A stretch of 64,000 nucleotides of DNA from Azonexaceae bacterium s22 (GTDB lineage Bacteria; Pseudomonadota; Gammaproteobacteria; Burkholderiales; Rhodocyclaceae), in contig WYCU01000003.1 in NCBI GenBank assembly GCA_016617495.1, forward strand, positions 248,001 through 312,000, written 5' to 3'. The position numbers and the translations under genes were made by a program. The notes under the pieces were generated by a model. The model worked only from the letters and a program-made list of their open reading frames with translations. It did no database searches and was not told where the DNA came from. Every line of letters begins with the position of its first letter. Positions within the stretch are counted from its first letter, which is position 1. This document shows positions 55,401 through 63,132 of the stretch, one piece after another.

Positions 55401-55531
55401 AGACCGGTGGTGGTGGAAGCCAGCGCAACTGAGCCCGCATTCACTGAACTATCGAACGTCAATGAATCCGTGCTGGCAGCAAACGTAATGTGCTGGCCGT
55501 TCGTCAACGATCCAAATGAATATGTCGCCAT
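52436..55531 (-). CDS. RTX exoprotein with TolB-type beta-propeller repeats
   Basis: 1031 residues, no N-terminal signal peptide. Residues about 135-560 contain six or more PD40/TolB-like repeats of the form 'ISADGRFVxFxSxAxNLxxxDTNxxxDIFVKD'. The C-terminal half has RTX nonapeptides (GGAGNDTYVI, GGSGNDTISGGAGNDTLLGG) alternating with YTLGANLENLTLTG-type spacer blocks. Lack of a signal plus RTX repeats means type I secretion through a C-terminal signal and calcium-induced folding outside the cell. No functional T1SS is encoded in the window. Confidence 0.85.
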   Translation of the reverse strand: MATYSFGSLTNGQHITFAASTDSLTFDSSVNAGSVALASTTTGLSLTYGGKTVWLDGVRLSMLTESSMTFANGGYLVIGDTTANVLPDWYGQWVDLSTATAGNWVAGLGGADLLETGSGADWLVGNDALTSLNHISRAGSVGSPTQTHSPTISADGRFVGFSGGWTGFGSDANSDTDVFVKDVTNGTFSNEHASASGTSGNSGSGSPVISADGRLLAFMSASSNLVSGSSSSGLYDIYVAGVGTSSIERVSTGTGGVLAANGRSENPDISGTGRYVVFESDTSNWAAGGSTTYSDIFVKDRVTGTLTRVSTSTSGGDGNGDSSNAKISNDGRFIVFQSAATNLTAGDTNGYTDIFVWDKSDGSLTNLSSLMTVVSNPNNSCVNPDVAYDSGWGGKIVFETARSLVAADTNNATDVYAYDMTDDTFQLVSSKADGSSVGVSSGNASISGDGRFVVFTSGSDALVSNDTNGYADVFVKDLFTGAIALVSKTAAGGQSNQHSGVPQISLGGDWIVFESSSTLASTDANGTFTDVYRVSNPLLRDTLSGGAGNDTYVIARTDTIVENAGGGTDTVRSSISYTLGANLENLVLTGTAALNGSGNSLNNLINGNTAANTLSGLAGNDSIVGGAGADTIDGGTGADVVFINALVGTSSDSSRVVVSGSNNDVGQDQLKNFSLTEDAIRVIARNVSQFVHGTDTAIGLTGSDAAGAKTSFTTATGLIELNQTSNDNWADLGDIVVTFSTPSATLTESAFEARLQYVLTGTSTNNILTGGALGDTLDGGVGGDTLTGGAGNDTYVVDAASDIIVEGASAGTDSVVSGVNWTLGATLENLTLSGTTAITGNGNGANNVLTGNAANNSLSGGSGNDTISGGAGNDTLLGGAGNDRLTGSTGADAFRFDSQVGSDTITDFISGTDKLQFRQASLKVGDGDILVEGGVVRAAPGGFATTAELVIFTTNVASLTSTAAAAAIGSATAAYATNSSALFVVDTGTSTGVFRFVSADGNAAVSAAELSLIGTLSGTGATALGDFAFVA

Positions 55532-55653
55532 GCCCTGCCCCCTTCAGAATAATGGTCGACGCAGCCGACCTGAATATTTCAAGAAATTGCGCTAGCCACC
55601 ACCTTGATTGAATGCACTGCCTATTCTGAACCCGAATCACAGTGCCAAAATGC

Positions 55654-56403
55654 TTAAACCACCACAAATTCTGCCGCAGTCATATTCAGATGTGCACCGA
55701 CCACGGCAAATTGAACGGCCGCACCGGCACCGTTGCCATCCGCGTCGTAGAACAGCTTGCCGGTGTCGCACTCGTAAATGATGTAGTCGTTGGCATCCAT
55801 CGCTACCCCGGCTGCATTGGCGGTGAAATTGCTGCTATTGAGCGGACTGCTCGGGGTCAGTTTGGCAAATATGGCGTTGTCGAGCTGAATGCTGTCGTTT
55901 TGTACCGAATAGTCGCAAATCCGATCTACGTTGCCGCAACCCAGCGCTGTGCTGAAGCTGAAAACATCACTGCCGCGGCCACCTGAGAGCTTGTCAGCGC
56001 CGGAACCGCCATCGAGCGTGTCATTTCCGTTATCGCCGGACAGCACGTCACAACCCTGTCCACCATCCAGCAGATCCTTGCCATTCCCGCCGCAGAGTTT
56101 GTCGTTACCCTTGCCACCGAAAAGCGCATCCTTTCCGTTGCCGCCGAGCAGCACATCGGCACCGGCTCCGCCAAGCAATTCGTCGTCGCCATTTCCGCCA
56201 CTGAGGGCATCCTTCCCGACACCACCAAACAAGGTGTCGTTTCCGTTACCCCCCAGAAGGAAATCGTTCCCGTCCCCGCCATAGAGCAGATCGTTACCGG
56301 CATTACCCTTGAGCGTATCGCACCCACAACCGCCAATCAGCACATCGGCGCCTTGGGTCCCGAGCAGAACATCGTTGCACGCAGTTCCGTTCAATTTGGC
56401 CAT
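55654..56403 (-). CDS. Small RTX calcium-binding exoprotein
   Basis: 249 residues from ATG 56403 (GGAGAGGG upstream). Residues 5-145 are almost pure GGxGxDxLxGG repeats (about fifteen), then a C-terminal 100-residue domain (FVVV end) typical of T1SS substrates. It is unusual in having cysteines within the repeats (GGCGCDTLKG, KLCGGN, GGQGCDVLSG), since RTX proteins generally avoid cysteine. It is 122 bp upstream of the larger RTX gene on the same strand; both may share an exporter. Confidence 0.85.
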   Translation of the reverse strand: MAKLNGTACNDVLLGTQGADVLIGGCGCDTLKGNAGNDLLYGGDGNDFLLGGNGNDTLFGGVGKDALSGGNGDDELLGGAGADVLLGGNGKDALFGGKGNDKLCGGNGKDLLDGGQGCDVLSGDNGNDTLDGGSGADKLSGGRGSDVFSFSTALGCGNVDRICDYSVQNDSIQLDNAIFAKLTPSSPLNSSNFTANAAGVAMDANDYIIYECDTGKLFYDADGNGAGAAVQFAVVGAHLNMTAAEFVVV

Positions 56404-56640
56404 GGCTTCACCCTCTCCAGAAAATCCCGCGGTCGAATCTCCCCACACACCCGGAAATCCATGCGTATGGAATAAATATAGCGCTTATCCGACGCAAATT
56501 CACAAAATCCTGAATGGATTAGGTGTTTAGGCTCAAGGCGGCAACGTACGTCGAGCGCGCCCCACGAACAACTTAGGAGAAAAGTGGACTCAAGCGCAGC
56601 CCGGCGAGGCATTGGCAATGCGAAGAGGATTTTTCTGGAG

Positions 56641-56682
56641 AAAAAACAAAAAACCCGCAAAGCGCTGAGCTATGCGGGTTTT
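56641..56682 (-). terminator. Intrinsic terminator of tRNA-Ser
   Basis: Minus-strand hairpin AACCCGCA ... TGCGGGTT followed by T-rich tttgtttttt, immediately after the tRNA. Confidence 0.85.
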
Positions 56683-56696
56683 CGTGGAAAGCGTTC

Positions 56697-56787
56697 TGGC
56701 GGAGAGGGGGGGATTCGAACCCCCGATAGGCTATTAACCTATACACGCTTTCCAGGCGTGCGACTTAAACCACTCATCCACCTCTCC
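56697..56787 (-). tRNA. tRNA-Ser (anticodon GGA)
   Basis: Reads on the minus strand from GGAGAGG (56787) to CCTCTCC plus discriminator G and encoded CCA (56697-56699). The anticodon loop is CTGGAAA, anticodon GGA. The long variable arm and GGTTCGAATCC T-arm are typical of class II tRNA-Ser. Confidence 0.97.
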
Positions 56788-56822
56788 GGAAGCTGCGCAT
56801 TGTAGCAGACCGCACGATTTCG

Positions 56823-57092
56823 TCAAATGGCGTTTCGCAACCAGGCCAGTGCGATCCAGAGGATAAACAAAACGAGCAGCGTGAACCCGGCTGTTGCAGG
56901 CGATGCGAGCGGTCGCATGATAAGCCAGGAGATCAATTGTCGCGGTGGACGTGTCAAAAGGTCGAAAAACCGGTAGATCACGTTCCGCTCACGCGAGGCG
57001 CCGCACAAGACGTAAAGCACCGCTTGGCCGATCAGGCACAGGCCAAGCATCTCGATCACGGCGCGTAGGGCACTGATGCCGTAGAACAGCAT
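56823..57092 (-). CDS. Small two-helix membrane protein
   Basis: 89 residues, helices at about 8-30 and 65-85 with a positively charged loop between. Unrecognised, but it lies 3 bp downstream of the symporter gene and on the same strand, so it may be an accessory subunit. A variant copy of the dispersed repeat lies inside. Confidence 0.7.
   Translation of the reverse strand: MLFYGISALRAVIEMLGLCLIGQAVLYVLCGASRERNVIYRFFDLLTRPPRQLISWLIMRPLASPATAGFTLLVLFILWIALAWLRNAI
56936..56950 (+). repeat. Dispersed 16-bp repeat, copy 16 (variant)
   Basis: ATTGTCGCGGTgGAC with tail tcaaaaggtcgaaaaaccgg; one internal mismatch. Confidence 0.65.
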
Positions 57093-57095
57093 GGC

Positions 57096-59396
57096 CTAGC
57101 CGTTTTCGAGCCCTACGGAGCGGTCTATCCGCCGCATGCGCCAATTGTAGGTCGCGATGATGATGAGATAGACGAATAGCGTCCCTTGTGCGGCCATATA
57201 AAAGCCGAGCGGGAAGCCGAGAAAAGTGACCTCGTTCAGTTCTCCGGCAAACCAGTTGAGCACGAAGGTAAAGAAGCCCCAGATGACCAGGAATACCAGC
57301 GTCAGGCGCCGCGTGCGCCGCCAGTAATTGGCAACCAGCGCCGAGCTTGCGCTCTCCCCGTCTGCTTGGGTATGCCGTATCCGGTCGAGAAAATGGCGCG
57401 CCCGGTCATCGCTGCCACGTGTGAACAGGCTCACGACAACAATGGTGACAAAGCCGGCAGCAACGCCGAAAACCCCGGCCGAGGTCGACTGCACACGGAA
57501 CCACGGCTCCATGCGCAGACCGCTCACCCCGAGCCAGGCGATGCTGTCGAACTCGCTACGAAAGATGTAGTAAAGCGCAACCAGAACACCGACAAGCATC
57601 CCGGCCAAGGCGCCTTTGCGCGTTGCCCCCTGCCAGAAGATGCCCAGCACCAACGCCGGAAAAAAGGCCGACCCGGCAATGGAAAACGCCCAGGCCACCA
57701 TGGAAAGGATGGTGCCGGGCTTCTGCGCCGCCACGGTCGCCGCAAGCACGGCCACGACAAGCAGCAAGGATTTGGAGATCACCAGACGAAACTGGGTCGT
57801 CGAGCCCGGACGAAACACCCGGTAATACACATCGTGCGAAAGTGCGCTGGTGATGGTGAGCAGGAGCCCATCCGCTGTCGAAAGCGCGGCGGCCAGACCG
57901 CCAGCAGCAACGAGACCGGAAACCACATAGGGCATGCCGGCAATTTCGGGCGTCGCCAGCACGATCACGTCGGGATTCAATGACAATTCGGCGAGCTGCA
58001 GGATGCCATCGCGGTTGATATCCTCGATATTGACCAAGCCAACCTTGCTCCAGGCCGCGACCCAACTGGGCAGTTTGGCAATGGGGATTTCAACGAGGTG
58101 AGCAAAAACCTCGTATTTGGCAAAGACCGCATAGGCCGGCGCGGTGATGTAGAGCAGCAGGATGAACAGCAATGACCAAAACACCGATTCGCGCGCCGCA
58201 CGCACGGTCGGTGTCGTGTAATAACGCATCAGCACATGCGGCAGGGCAGCCGTGCCGATGGTGAGACAGAACACGAGCCCCAGAAAATTGATGCGCTGCG
58301 CCCATTGCGCCTCCTCGTCCTCGCCGGGAAATGCTTCGGCGTGGTGGATGGGCGCAGATCCGCGCTCTGCGGCCGCGAACATCGCCCCTTCCCAGCGCAA
58401 TCGTGCCTGTTCCGGGTCGTGCGGCAACTCTCGCCGCTGTCTTTCGAGCGCGACAATATCCTTGGTCTGCGCATCCGTCGCCTTGAGCTGGTTGATGCGC
58501 GCGGAAAGATCGTCGCGCTCATGGGTCAGCGAATGCGGCAGGCGCATGATCTTTTGCGCGTATTCATCGGCACGCTCGCGGTAAAGGCGGCGTACCTCGA
58601 CCTCCTCAGGCGCATCGAACAGGCGGTTTTCCATTTCCTGCACGCGTTGCAGCACTTCGCCGTAAACCAGTTGCGGCACTGGGTTCCCGGTGACCGACCA
58701 GGAGAGGATGGCCACCGGGGTGATATAGGCAACGATCAGGATGACGTACTGGGCCACCTGCGTCCACGTTACGGCACGCATGCCCCCCAGGAAAGAGCAG
58801 ACGAGAATGCCGGCGAGACCGACGAACACGCCGATTTCAAACTGGAGGCTGACAAAGCGGCTGGTAATGACGCCAACGCCGTAGATTTGCGCCACGACAT
58901 ACACAAAAGAGGCAAGGATGGCCGCAGCGACGGCAACCAGCCGGATCGCATTGCCGCCATAACGGGCAAACAGAAAGTCGGGAATGGTGAATTCCCCGAA
59001 GCGCCGCAGGTAAGGCGCAAGCAGCAAGGCCACGAGCACGAAGCCGCCGGTCCAGCCGAGCACGAAGGCCAGTCCCTGATAACCGGAAAGATAGAGCGTC
59101 CCGGCGAGACCGATGAACGAGGCGGCGCTCATCCAGTCCGCCCCGGTCGCCATGCCATTGAAAAATGCGGGCACGCGGCGCCCGGCAACGTAGAACTCGG
59201 ACACGTCCGAGGTGCGGCTGGCGATGCCGATCACCGCGTACATGGAGATGGTGAAGATCAGGAAGGCATAACCGATCCACCGCGGCGGCATGCCGTGCTG
59301 CTCGAGCACGGCCAGCGCACCGATAAAGGCGAGGAACCCGCCGGTGTAGAGCAGGTAGTAGCGTTGCAGCCTGCTCAGACCGGCGCCCACAATCAC
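57096..59396 (-). CDS. Sodium:solute symporter of the VC_2705 family fused to a DUF4212 domain
   Basis: 766 residues. SSS-family core with about thirteen helices (VAGRRVPAFFNGMATGADWMSAASFIG, ALSTADGLLLTITSALSHDVYYRVF). A hydrophilic insert of roughly 120 residues (about 240-360, MENRLFDAPEEVEVRRLYRER) is characteristic of VC_2705 proteins. The C-terminal 75 residues (NYWRRTRRLTLVFLVIWGFF ... GFPLGFYMAAQGTLFV) match DUF4212, which normally is a separate small subunit gene. It probably imports acetate or a short-chain acid. Gene order with exonuclease and DUF294 genes is typical of this symporter class. Confidence 0.88.
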   Translation of the reverse strand: MIVGAGLSRLQRYYLLYTGGFLAFIGALAVLEQHGMPPRWIGYAFLIFTISMYAVIGIASRTSDVSEFYVAGRRVPAFFNGMATGADWMSAASFIGLAGTLYLSGYQGLAFVLGWTGGFVLVALLLAPYLRRFGEFTIPDFLFARYGGNAIRLVAVAAAILASFVYVVAQIYGVGVITSRFVSLQFEIGVFVGLAGILVCSFLGGMRAVTWTQVAQYVILIVAYITPVAILSWSVTGNPVPQLVYGEVLQRVQEMENRLFDAPEEVEVRRLYRERADEYAQKIMRLPHSLTHERDDLSARINQLKATDAQTKDIVALERQRRELPHDPEQARLRWEGAMFAAAERGSAPIHHAEAFPGEDEEAQWAQRINFLGLVFCLTIGTAALPHVLMRYYTTPTVRAARESVFWSLLFILLLYITAPAYAVFAKYEVFAHLVEIPIAKLPSWVAAWSKVGLVNIEDINRDGILQLAELSLNPDVIVLATPEIAGMPYVVSGLVAAGGLAAALSTADGLLLTITSALSHDVYYRVFRPGSTTQFRLVISKSLLLVVAVLAATVAAQKPGTILSMVAWAFSIAGSAFFPALVLGIFWQGATRKGALAGMLVGVLVALYYIFRSEFDSIAWLGVSGLRMEPWFRVQSTSAGVFGVAAGFVTIVVVSLFTRGSDDRARHFLDRIRHTQADGESASSALVANYWRRTRRLTLVFLVIWGFFTFVLNWFAGELNEVTFLGFPLGFYMAAQGTLFVYLIIIATYNWRMRRIDRSVGLENG

Positions 59397-59400
59397 CCGC

Positions 59401-60072
59401 TCAGTGGGTCCGACGCAGGAAGGTGGCGGCCTGCGACTCGTCGATCAGCTTGGCACCCGTCGCCACTTCCTTCGCGTTGGCGCGCACCAGCAACATATGG
59501 AACAGACGCGCCAGCATCAGCGTGTTGTCCATGGTATCGCGGCGGCCGCCACCGCCCAGACTGAAGCGGTCGAGCCAGTCGTCGAGCGGCAAAACCCCGA
59601 CGGAACGGTCGCTGAACATCGAAGGCAGCAACCAGGCCAGATCGATCCATTGCGGCTGGAAGTCGACACCCAGGCGCTCCTTGATCGTCCGCTGCAGGAA
59701 GCCGGTGACAAACGGACTGTGATAGGTCACCAGCGGCGCCTTGGCGGTGTAGGTCAAAAATGCCGCCAATTGACGGTCGACCGCGACATCCTCGGTTTCT
59801 TCATCCGCGGCGAAGTCAAAGGCGAAGGCATCGGCGGGACGCACCGTTCCCCCGGAGAGGGCCACGGCGCAGAGGCCGGTGAGATCGTCGTCGCCGGCAC
59901 GCGGGCCGCTGGTGGCGATGTCGAGCACCACATAGCGGGTATGGAAATGTGGCTCGTCGAGCGCCGGGGCCTTGAGCGAACGCCACGCCTGCAGCGCGGC
60001 CTGCACGTCCTCTGGCAGATCGGCCGGGGCGCGTGCCCCGCTCTTGAACAGTTTCTTGAGACCGAAAACCAT
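59401..60072 (-). CDS. Exonuclease-fold protein with degenerate DEDD site
   Basis: 223 residues. RNase T/DnaQ fold: RYVVLDIATSGP replaces the usual DxE by D51-I-A53; TYHSPFVTGFL replaces HNxxFD so the second acidic residue is Thr; and the last motif (RRDTMDNTLMLARLF) lacks the usual His. At least two metal ligands are lost, so nuclease activity is doubtful; a regulatory or binding role for the neighbouring symporter is possible. It overlaps the DUF294 gene by 1 bp and lies 4 bp before the symporter. Confidence 0.8.
   Translation of the reverse strand: MVFGLKKLFKSGARAPADLPEDVQAALQAWRSLKAPALDEPHFHTRYVVLDIATSGPRAGDDDLTGLCAVALSGGTVRPADAFAFDFAADEETEDVAVDRQLAAFLTYTAKAPLVTYHSPFVTGFLQRTIKERLGVDFQPQWIDLAWLLPSMFSDRSVGVLPLDDWLDRFSLGGGGRRDTMDNTLMLARLFHMLLVRANAKEVATGAKLIDESQAATFLRRTH
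59775..59789 (-). repeat. Dispersed 16-bp repeat, copy 17 (variant first bases)
   Basis: ATGTCGCGGTCGACC in frame as VAVDRQ in the exonuclease-fold gene; tail tggcggcatttttg. Confidence 0.8.
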
Positions 60073-62027
60073 CAGTGCACCTGGTAGTCGAGTTTCAGAC
60101 GCGTCTGGATCTTGCGGGCCTGGCGGAAGGATTCCTTGAGGATGCGGCGATCCAGTTCGTTGAGATTGTCCGGGTTGATGAGGTTGTCGCCCTGACGGCC
60201 CGGTTCGCCTTCCAGATACTGGTGGCGCAGGCGGAGCAACTGGATGAAATCGAGGCCCTCGAGTACGGCATTGATTTCCTCGTCGCGGATGGACAGGCGC
60301 TGGGCGGCCAGGCGCAGGCGCTGGACGGAGTTGGTGTTATGCACCCCGGTGGCCAGCGCGTAGATGCGTGCCACATCGACGAAGATACGCGAGCCGTATT
60401 TCTTGAGGTCGATCTTGCCCGGATGATCCGGCTCCAGATCGGTGATGAAGTCGCGAATCTTGCCCAGCGGCGGTTCGACGTCCAGCGCGTTCTGCGCCAT
60501 GCAGCGCAGGAACATCGGATTGGTGGAGGTCTGGCTGAGCAGGTGGCGACGCATCGAGTCCGCCAGCTCGGACTTGCCGAACAGCGTGCGGAAGTCGAAG
60601 AAGATGGTGGCGTTCAGTAGCGCATCCGGCTGCGGCGTGCGAATCCACTGGCTGAACTGTTCCTTCCATTCGTTGAGGCTCAGACACCACTGCGGATTGC
60701 TGGCCATGATGTTGCCCTTGCACAGCGGGAAGCCACAGCGGTCGAGATCCTTGTTCACGTCGAGCGCGAAGGCCAGGAAGCGTTGGCGCAAGGCCTCCAG
60801 AGCGGCACTGTCCGGGCAATCGAAGACGATCCCGTTATCTTGATCGGTGCTGAACGTCTGCTCGTCGCGCCCTTCGGAACCAAAGGCCAGCCAGGCCCAT
60901 TCGATGCCGTCGAAATTATGGTTTTCGAGATTGAGCTGAATGATGCGCCGGGTGATGGCGTCGTTGAGCGCGGAAATGAATTGCGTCAGTTGCTCGGCGC
61001 CCACGCCCTGCGCCAGCATGTTGAAGGCAAGCTGGCGAACGTCCGCTGCCGATTGCTGCAGGGCTTCGACATTCGCTGCCGATTCGATGGTTTGGCGAAT
61101 CTGGCGCAGGCCCACGCGCTGCAGTGCGAAAAGGTCGCGCTCGGAAACCACGCCGGTCAACCGGCCTTCGGCATCGGTGACCAGCACGTGGCGGATGCCG
61201 TTGGTGGCCATCGCCAACATCGCATCATAGGCCGTGGCATGTTCTTCCAGCATGAAAGGCGTGGCCGACATTGCGGCGCTGATCGGCGAGGTTTGCGGCA
61301 GATCGGCCAGCACCACACGGTCGAGCAGGTCGGAACGCGTAAAGACGCCGACCGGCTTGCGATCTTCCCCGGCAATGACGAGCGAACCGACACTGGCCTT
61401 GGACATCGTTTCCAGCGCGGCGCGTACCGGGGTATCCGGCGCCACGGTCACCGGCGAGCGGGAACCGATACCCGCCAGCGGCGAATTGAGCGTTTGCTGT
61501 TCGCTGGCGCGCTGGGCAAATTGCAACTGGAGCTGCTGGCGCGACTGATTGAGCAGGCTGGCGATGTACTGCGTGCAGAACAGGTTGAATTCGCGGCTGC
61601 TGGCCATCAGATGCATGAAATCTTCAGCGGGCAGCTGGTAGCAGAAGGTATCCTCGACCGCAGTGTAGAGATTGGTCGACGGACGCCCCGCCGTGACGGC
61701 GCCAATCGGGAAACTTTCCCCGGCCCCCAGGCTGAGGATGGAATATTCGGTCACGGTCACTTCACCGGCCTGACGGGCCTGGACCTTGCCGCTTTCGATG
61801 AGATAGAAGTAGCGCACGTTGCCGGCATCCGGCCCCACGATTTCATTGCCGGCGGCATAGAAATTCAGCTGGGCGTGTTCTGCAAAATATTGCAATGCTT
61901 CGGCCGACATTTTGTTGAACGGCGCATGCAGTTTGAGAAACGCCTGCGTACTAGCGGCGACGCGGCGACTCCCCTGCTGCCGCAATGCCATTTCGGTCTG
62001 GCCGATGACCACTTCTTCGGTACTCAC
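60072..62027 (-). CDS. cNMP-binding/CBS/DUF294 nucleotidyltransferase-like signalling protein
   Basis: 651 residues. Cyclic-nucleotide-binding domain at about 30-150 (FYAAGNEIVGPDAGNVRYFYLIESGKVQ), a CBS pair at about 185-300 (VRAALETMSKASVGSLVIAGEDRKPVGVFTRSDLL; GIRHVLVTDAEGRLTGVVSERDL), DUF294 nucleotidyltransferase domain with GSEGRDEQTFSTDQDNGIVF at about 385, and a DUF294_C helical domain to the end. It resembles GlnD-like transferases and is routinely linked to acetate-type symporters, probably sensing nucleotide status. Confidence 0.88.
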   Translation of the reverse strand: MSTEEVVIGQTEMALRQQGSRRVAASTQAFLKLHAPFNKMSAEALQYFAEHAQLNFYAAGNEIVGPDAGNVRYFYLIESGKVQARQAGEVTVTEYSILSLGAGESFPIGAVTAGRPSTNLYTAVEDTFCYQLPAEDFMHLMASSREFNLFCTQYIASLLNQSRQQLQLQFAQRASEQQTLNSPLAGIGSRSPVTVAPDTPVRAALETMSKASVGSLVIAGEDRKPVGVFTRSDLLDRVVLADLPQTSPISAAMSATPFMLEEHATAYDAMLAMATNGIRHVLVTDAEGRLTGVVSERDLFALQRVGLRQIRQTIESAANVEALQQSAADVRQLAFNMLAQGVGAEQLTQFISALNDAITRRIIQLNLENHNFDGIEWAWLAFGSEGRDEQTFSTDQDNGIVFDCPDSAALEALRQRFLAFALDVNKDLDRCGFPLCKGNIMASNPQWCLSLNEWKEQFSQWIRTPQPDALLNATIFFDFRTLFGKSELADSMRRHLLSQTSTNPMFLRCMAQNALDVEPPLGKIRDFITDLEPDHPGKIDLKKYGSRIFVDVARIYALATGVHNTNSVQRLRLAAQRLSIRDEEINAVLEGLDFIQLLRLRHQYLEGEPGRQGDNLINPDNLNELDRRILKESFRQARKIQTRLKLDYQVH

Positions 62028-62048
62028 GACAACCTCTTCTGATTATGT

Positions 62049-63131
62049 TTAAAGTCCGTAGTTTACCTTGAGTCGGTGGTGCAGTCGCCTTGCCTGCCGC
62101 AAAGCTTCACGCAAAATGGCGCGATCGACATCGTTCAATGCCGCCAGCCGAACCAGATTGGGATGGTTTTCGTCAAACCGACCGGGCAAGGACTGATTTT
62201 GCAGGCGCAAACGCAAAATCTGCGAAAAAGCGGCGTCGACCGCGACAATCTCCTCGGGTGGCAAACCAATGGCCGGCCCGGCATCGTAAAACCGGGCGCG
62301 GGTATTGACGGCACGCGCCCCCACGGACAAGGCAAAAATGCGCGCCGCATCGACAAAAATGCGGCTGCCGAATTTCTTGAGATCGACGACCTCGCCGGCC
62401 TCCCCGCCTTTTCCGCTCGCGTCGCCGACCACCTCGCCGAAAAAATTGAGCGGCGGTTCGGCCTGCAGGGCATTGGCGGCCATCAAATGGAGAAAGGACG
62501 GCGTGTCGACGGTCATCGACAACAGCAAGGAACGCAAGCGCTCGGCAAGGTCGCTCTCGCCGTACAAGGCGCGCAGATCGAAAAAAATGCTGGCATTGAG
62601 CAGTGCCTGCGGCTCAGGCCGGCGAACCCATTCGATGAAGCAATAACGCCACTCGTCAAACGACAGGCACCATTGCGGATTCCCGGCCATGATCCCGCCC
62701 GTGCACAGGCTGAATCCGCATTCGGCCAGCCTGGCATTCACCTCCTGCGCGAAGGGCAGGAAACGCTGGCGTAAATCCTCGGCCTCGCGGTCATCGGCAG
62801 CGCTGAAGATCAGGCCGTTGTCCTGATCGCTGATGAACGTCTGTTCGTGACGCCCCTCGGAGCCCAGCGCAAGCCAGCACCAAGTCACGGCAGGCAGGCG
62901 ATGGCGTGCCGCCGTCAAGGCGATCACGCGTTGCGACAAGCGGTCGTTGAAGCCGGAGATCAAGCGGCTCAGCAGGTGACCGCCAAGATCCTGGCTTGCG
63001 ATTTCCTGCAGAAAGCGCCGGATTTCCCTGGCCAGCGGCGGCACTTCGTCTCCCCGAACGACCGCGTTCAGGGCATTTTCGAGTTCCAGCTGCCGCCGGC
63101 AGGGCAGCACGCTTTCCAGGGACCAGGTCAC
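62049..63131 (-). CDS. DUF294 nucleotidyltransferase-like protein lacking sensor domains
   Basis: 360 residues. Same DUF294 pair as the neighbour (GSEGRHEQTFISDQDNGLIF; GNPQWCLSFDEW; YGSRIF-like FGSRIFVDAARIFAL) but without the cNMP and CBS sensors. It is a diverged paralogue rather than a fragment: start and stop are intact and the catalytic GSEGR...DQDN pair is kept. It is 21 bp upstream of the full-length gene and may form heterodimers with it. Confidence 0.82.
   Translation of the reverse strand: MTWSLESVLPCRRQLELENALNAVVRGDEVPPLAREIRRFLQEIASQDLGGHLLSRLISGFNDRLSQRVIALTAARHRLPAVTWCWLALGSEGRHEQTFISDQDNGLIFSAADDREAEDLRQRFLPFAQEVNARLAECGFSLCTGGIMAGNPQWCLSFDEWRYCFIEWVRRPEPQALLNASIFFDLRALYGESDLAERLRSLLLSMTVDTPSFLHLMAANALQAEPPLNFFGEVVGDASGKGGEAGEVVDLKKFGSRIFVDAARIFALSVGARAVNTRARFYDAGPAIGLPPEEIVAVDAAFSQILRLRLQNQSLPGRFDENHPNLVRLAALNDVDRAILREALRQARRLHHRLKVNYGL
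62235..62249 (-). repeat. Dispersed 16-bp repeat, copy 18
   Basis: ATTGTCGCGGTCGACg in frame as IVAVDAA in the DUF294 paralogue; tail cgcagattttgcg. Confidence 0.85.
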
Positions 63132-63132
63132 C

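Noticed and set aside
54038-56284. Plus-strand Pro/Ser-rich frames opposite the RTX genes
   Set aside because: Mirror translation of Gly/Asp repeats; not independent genes.
55700-56400. Possible CRISPR-like periodic repeat
   Set aside because: The 27-bp periodicity is the coding repeat of GGxGxDxLx nonapeptides, with no spacers of unrelated sequence.
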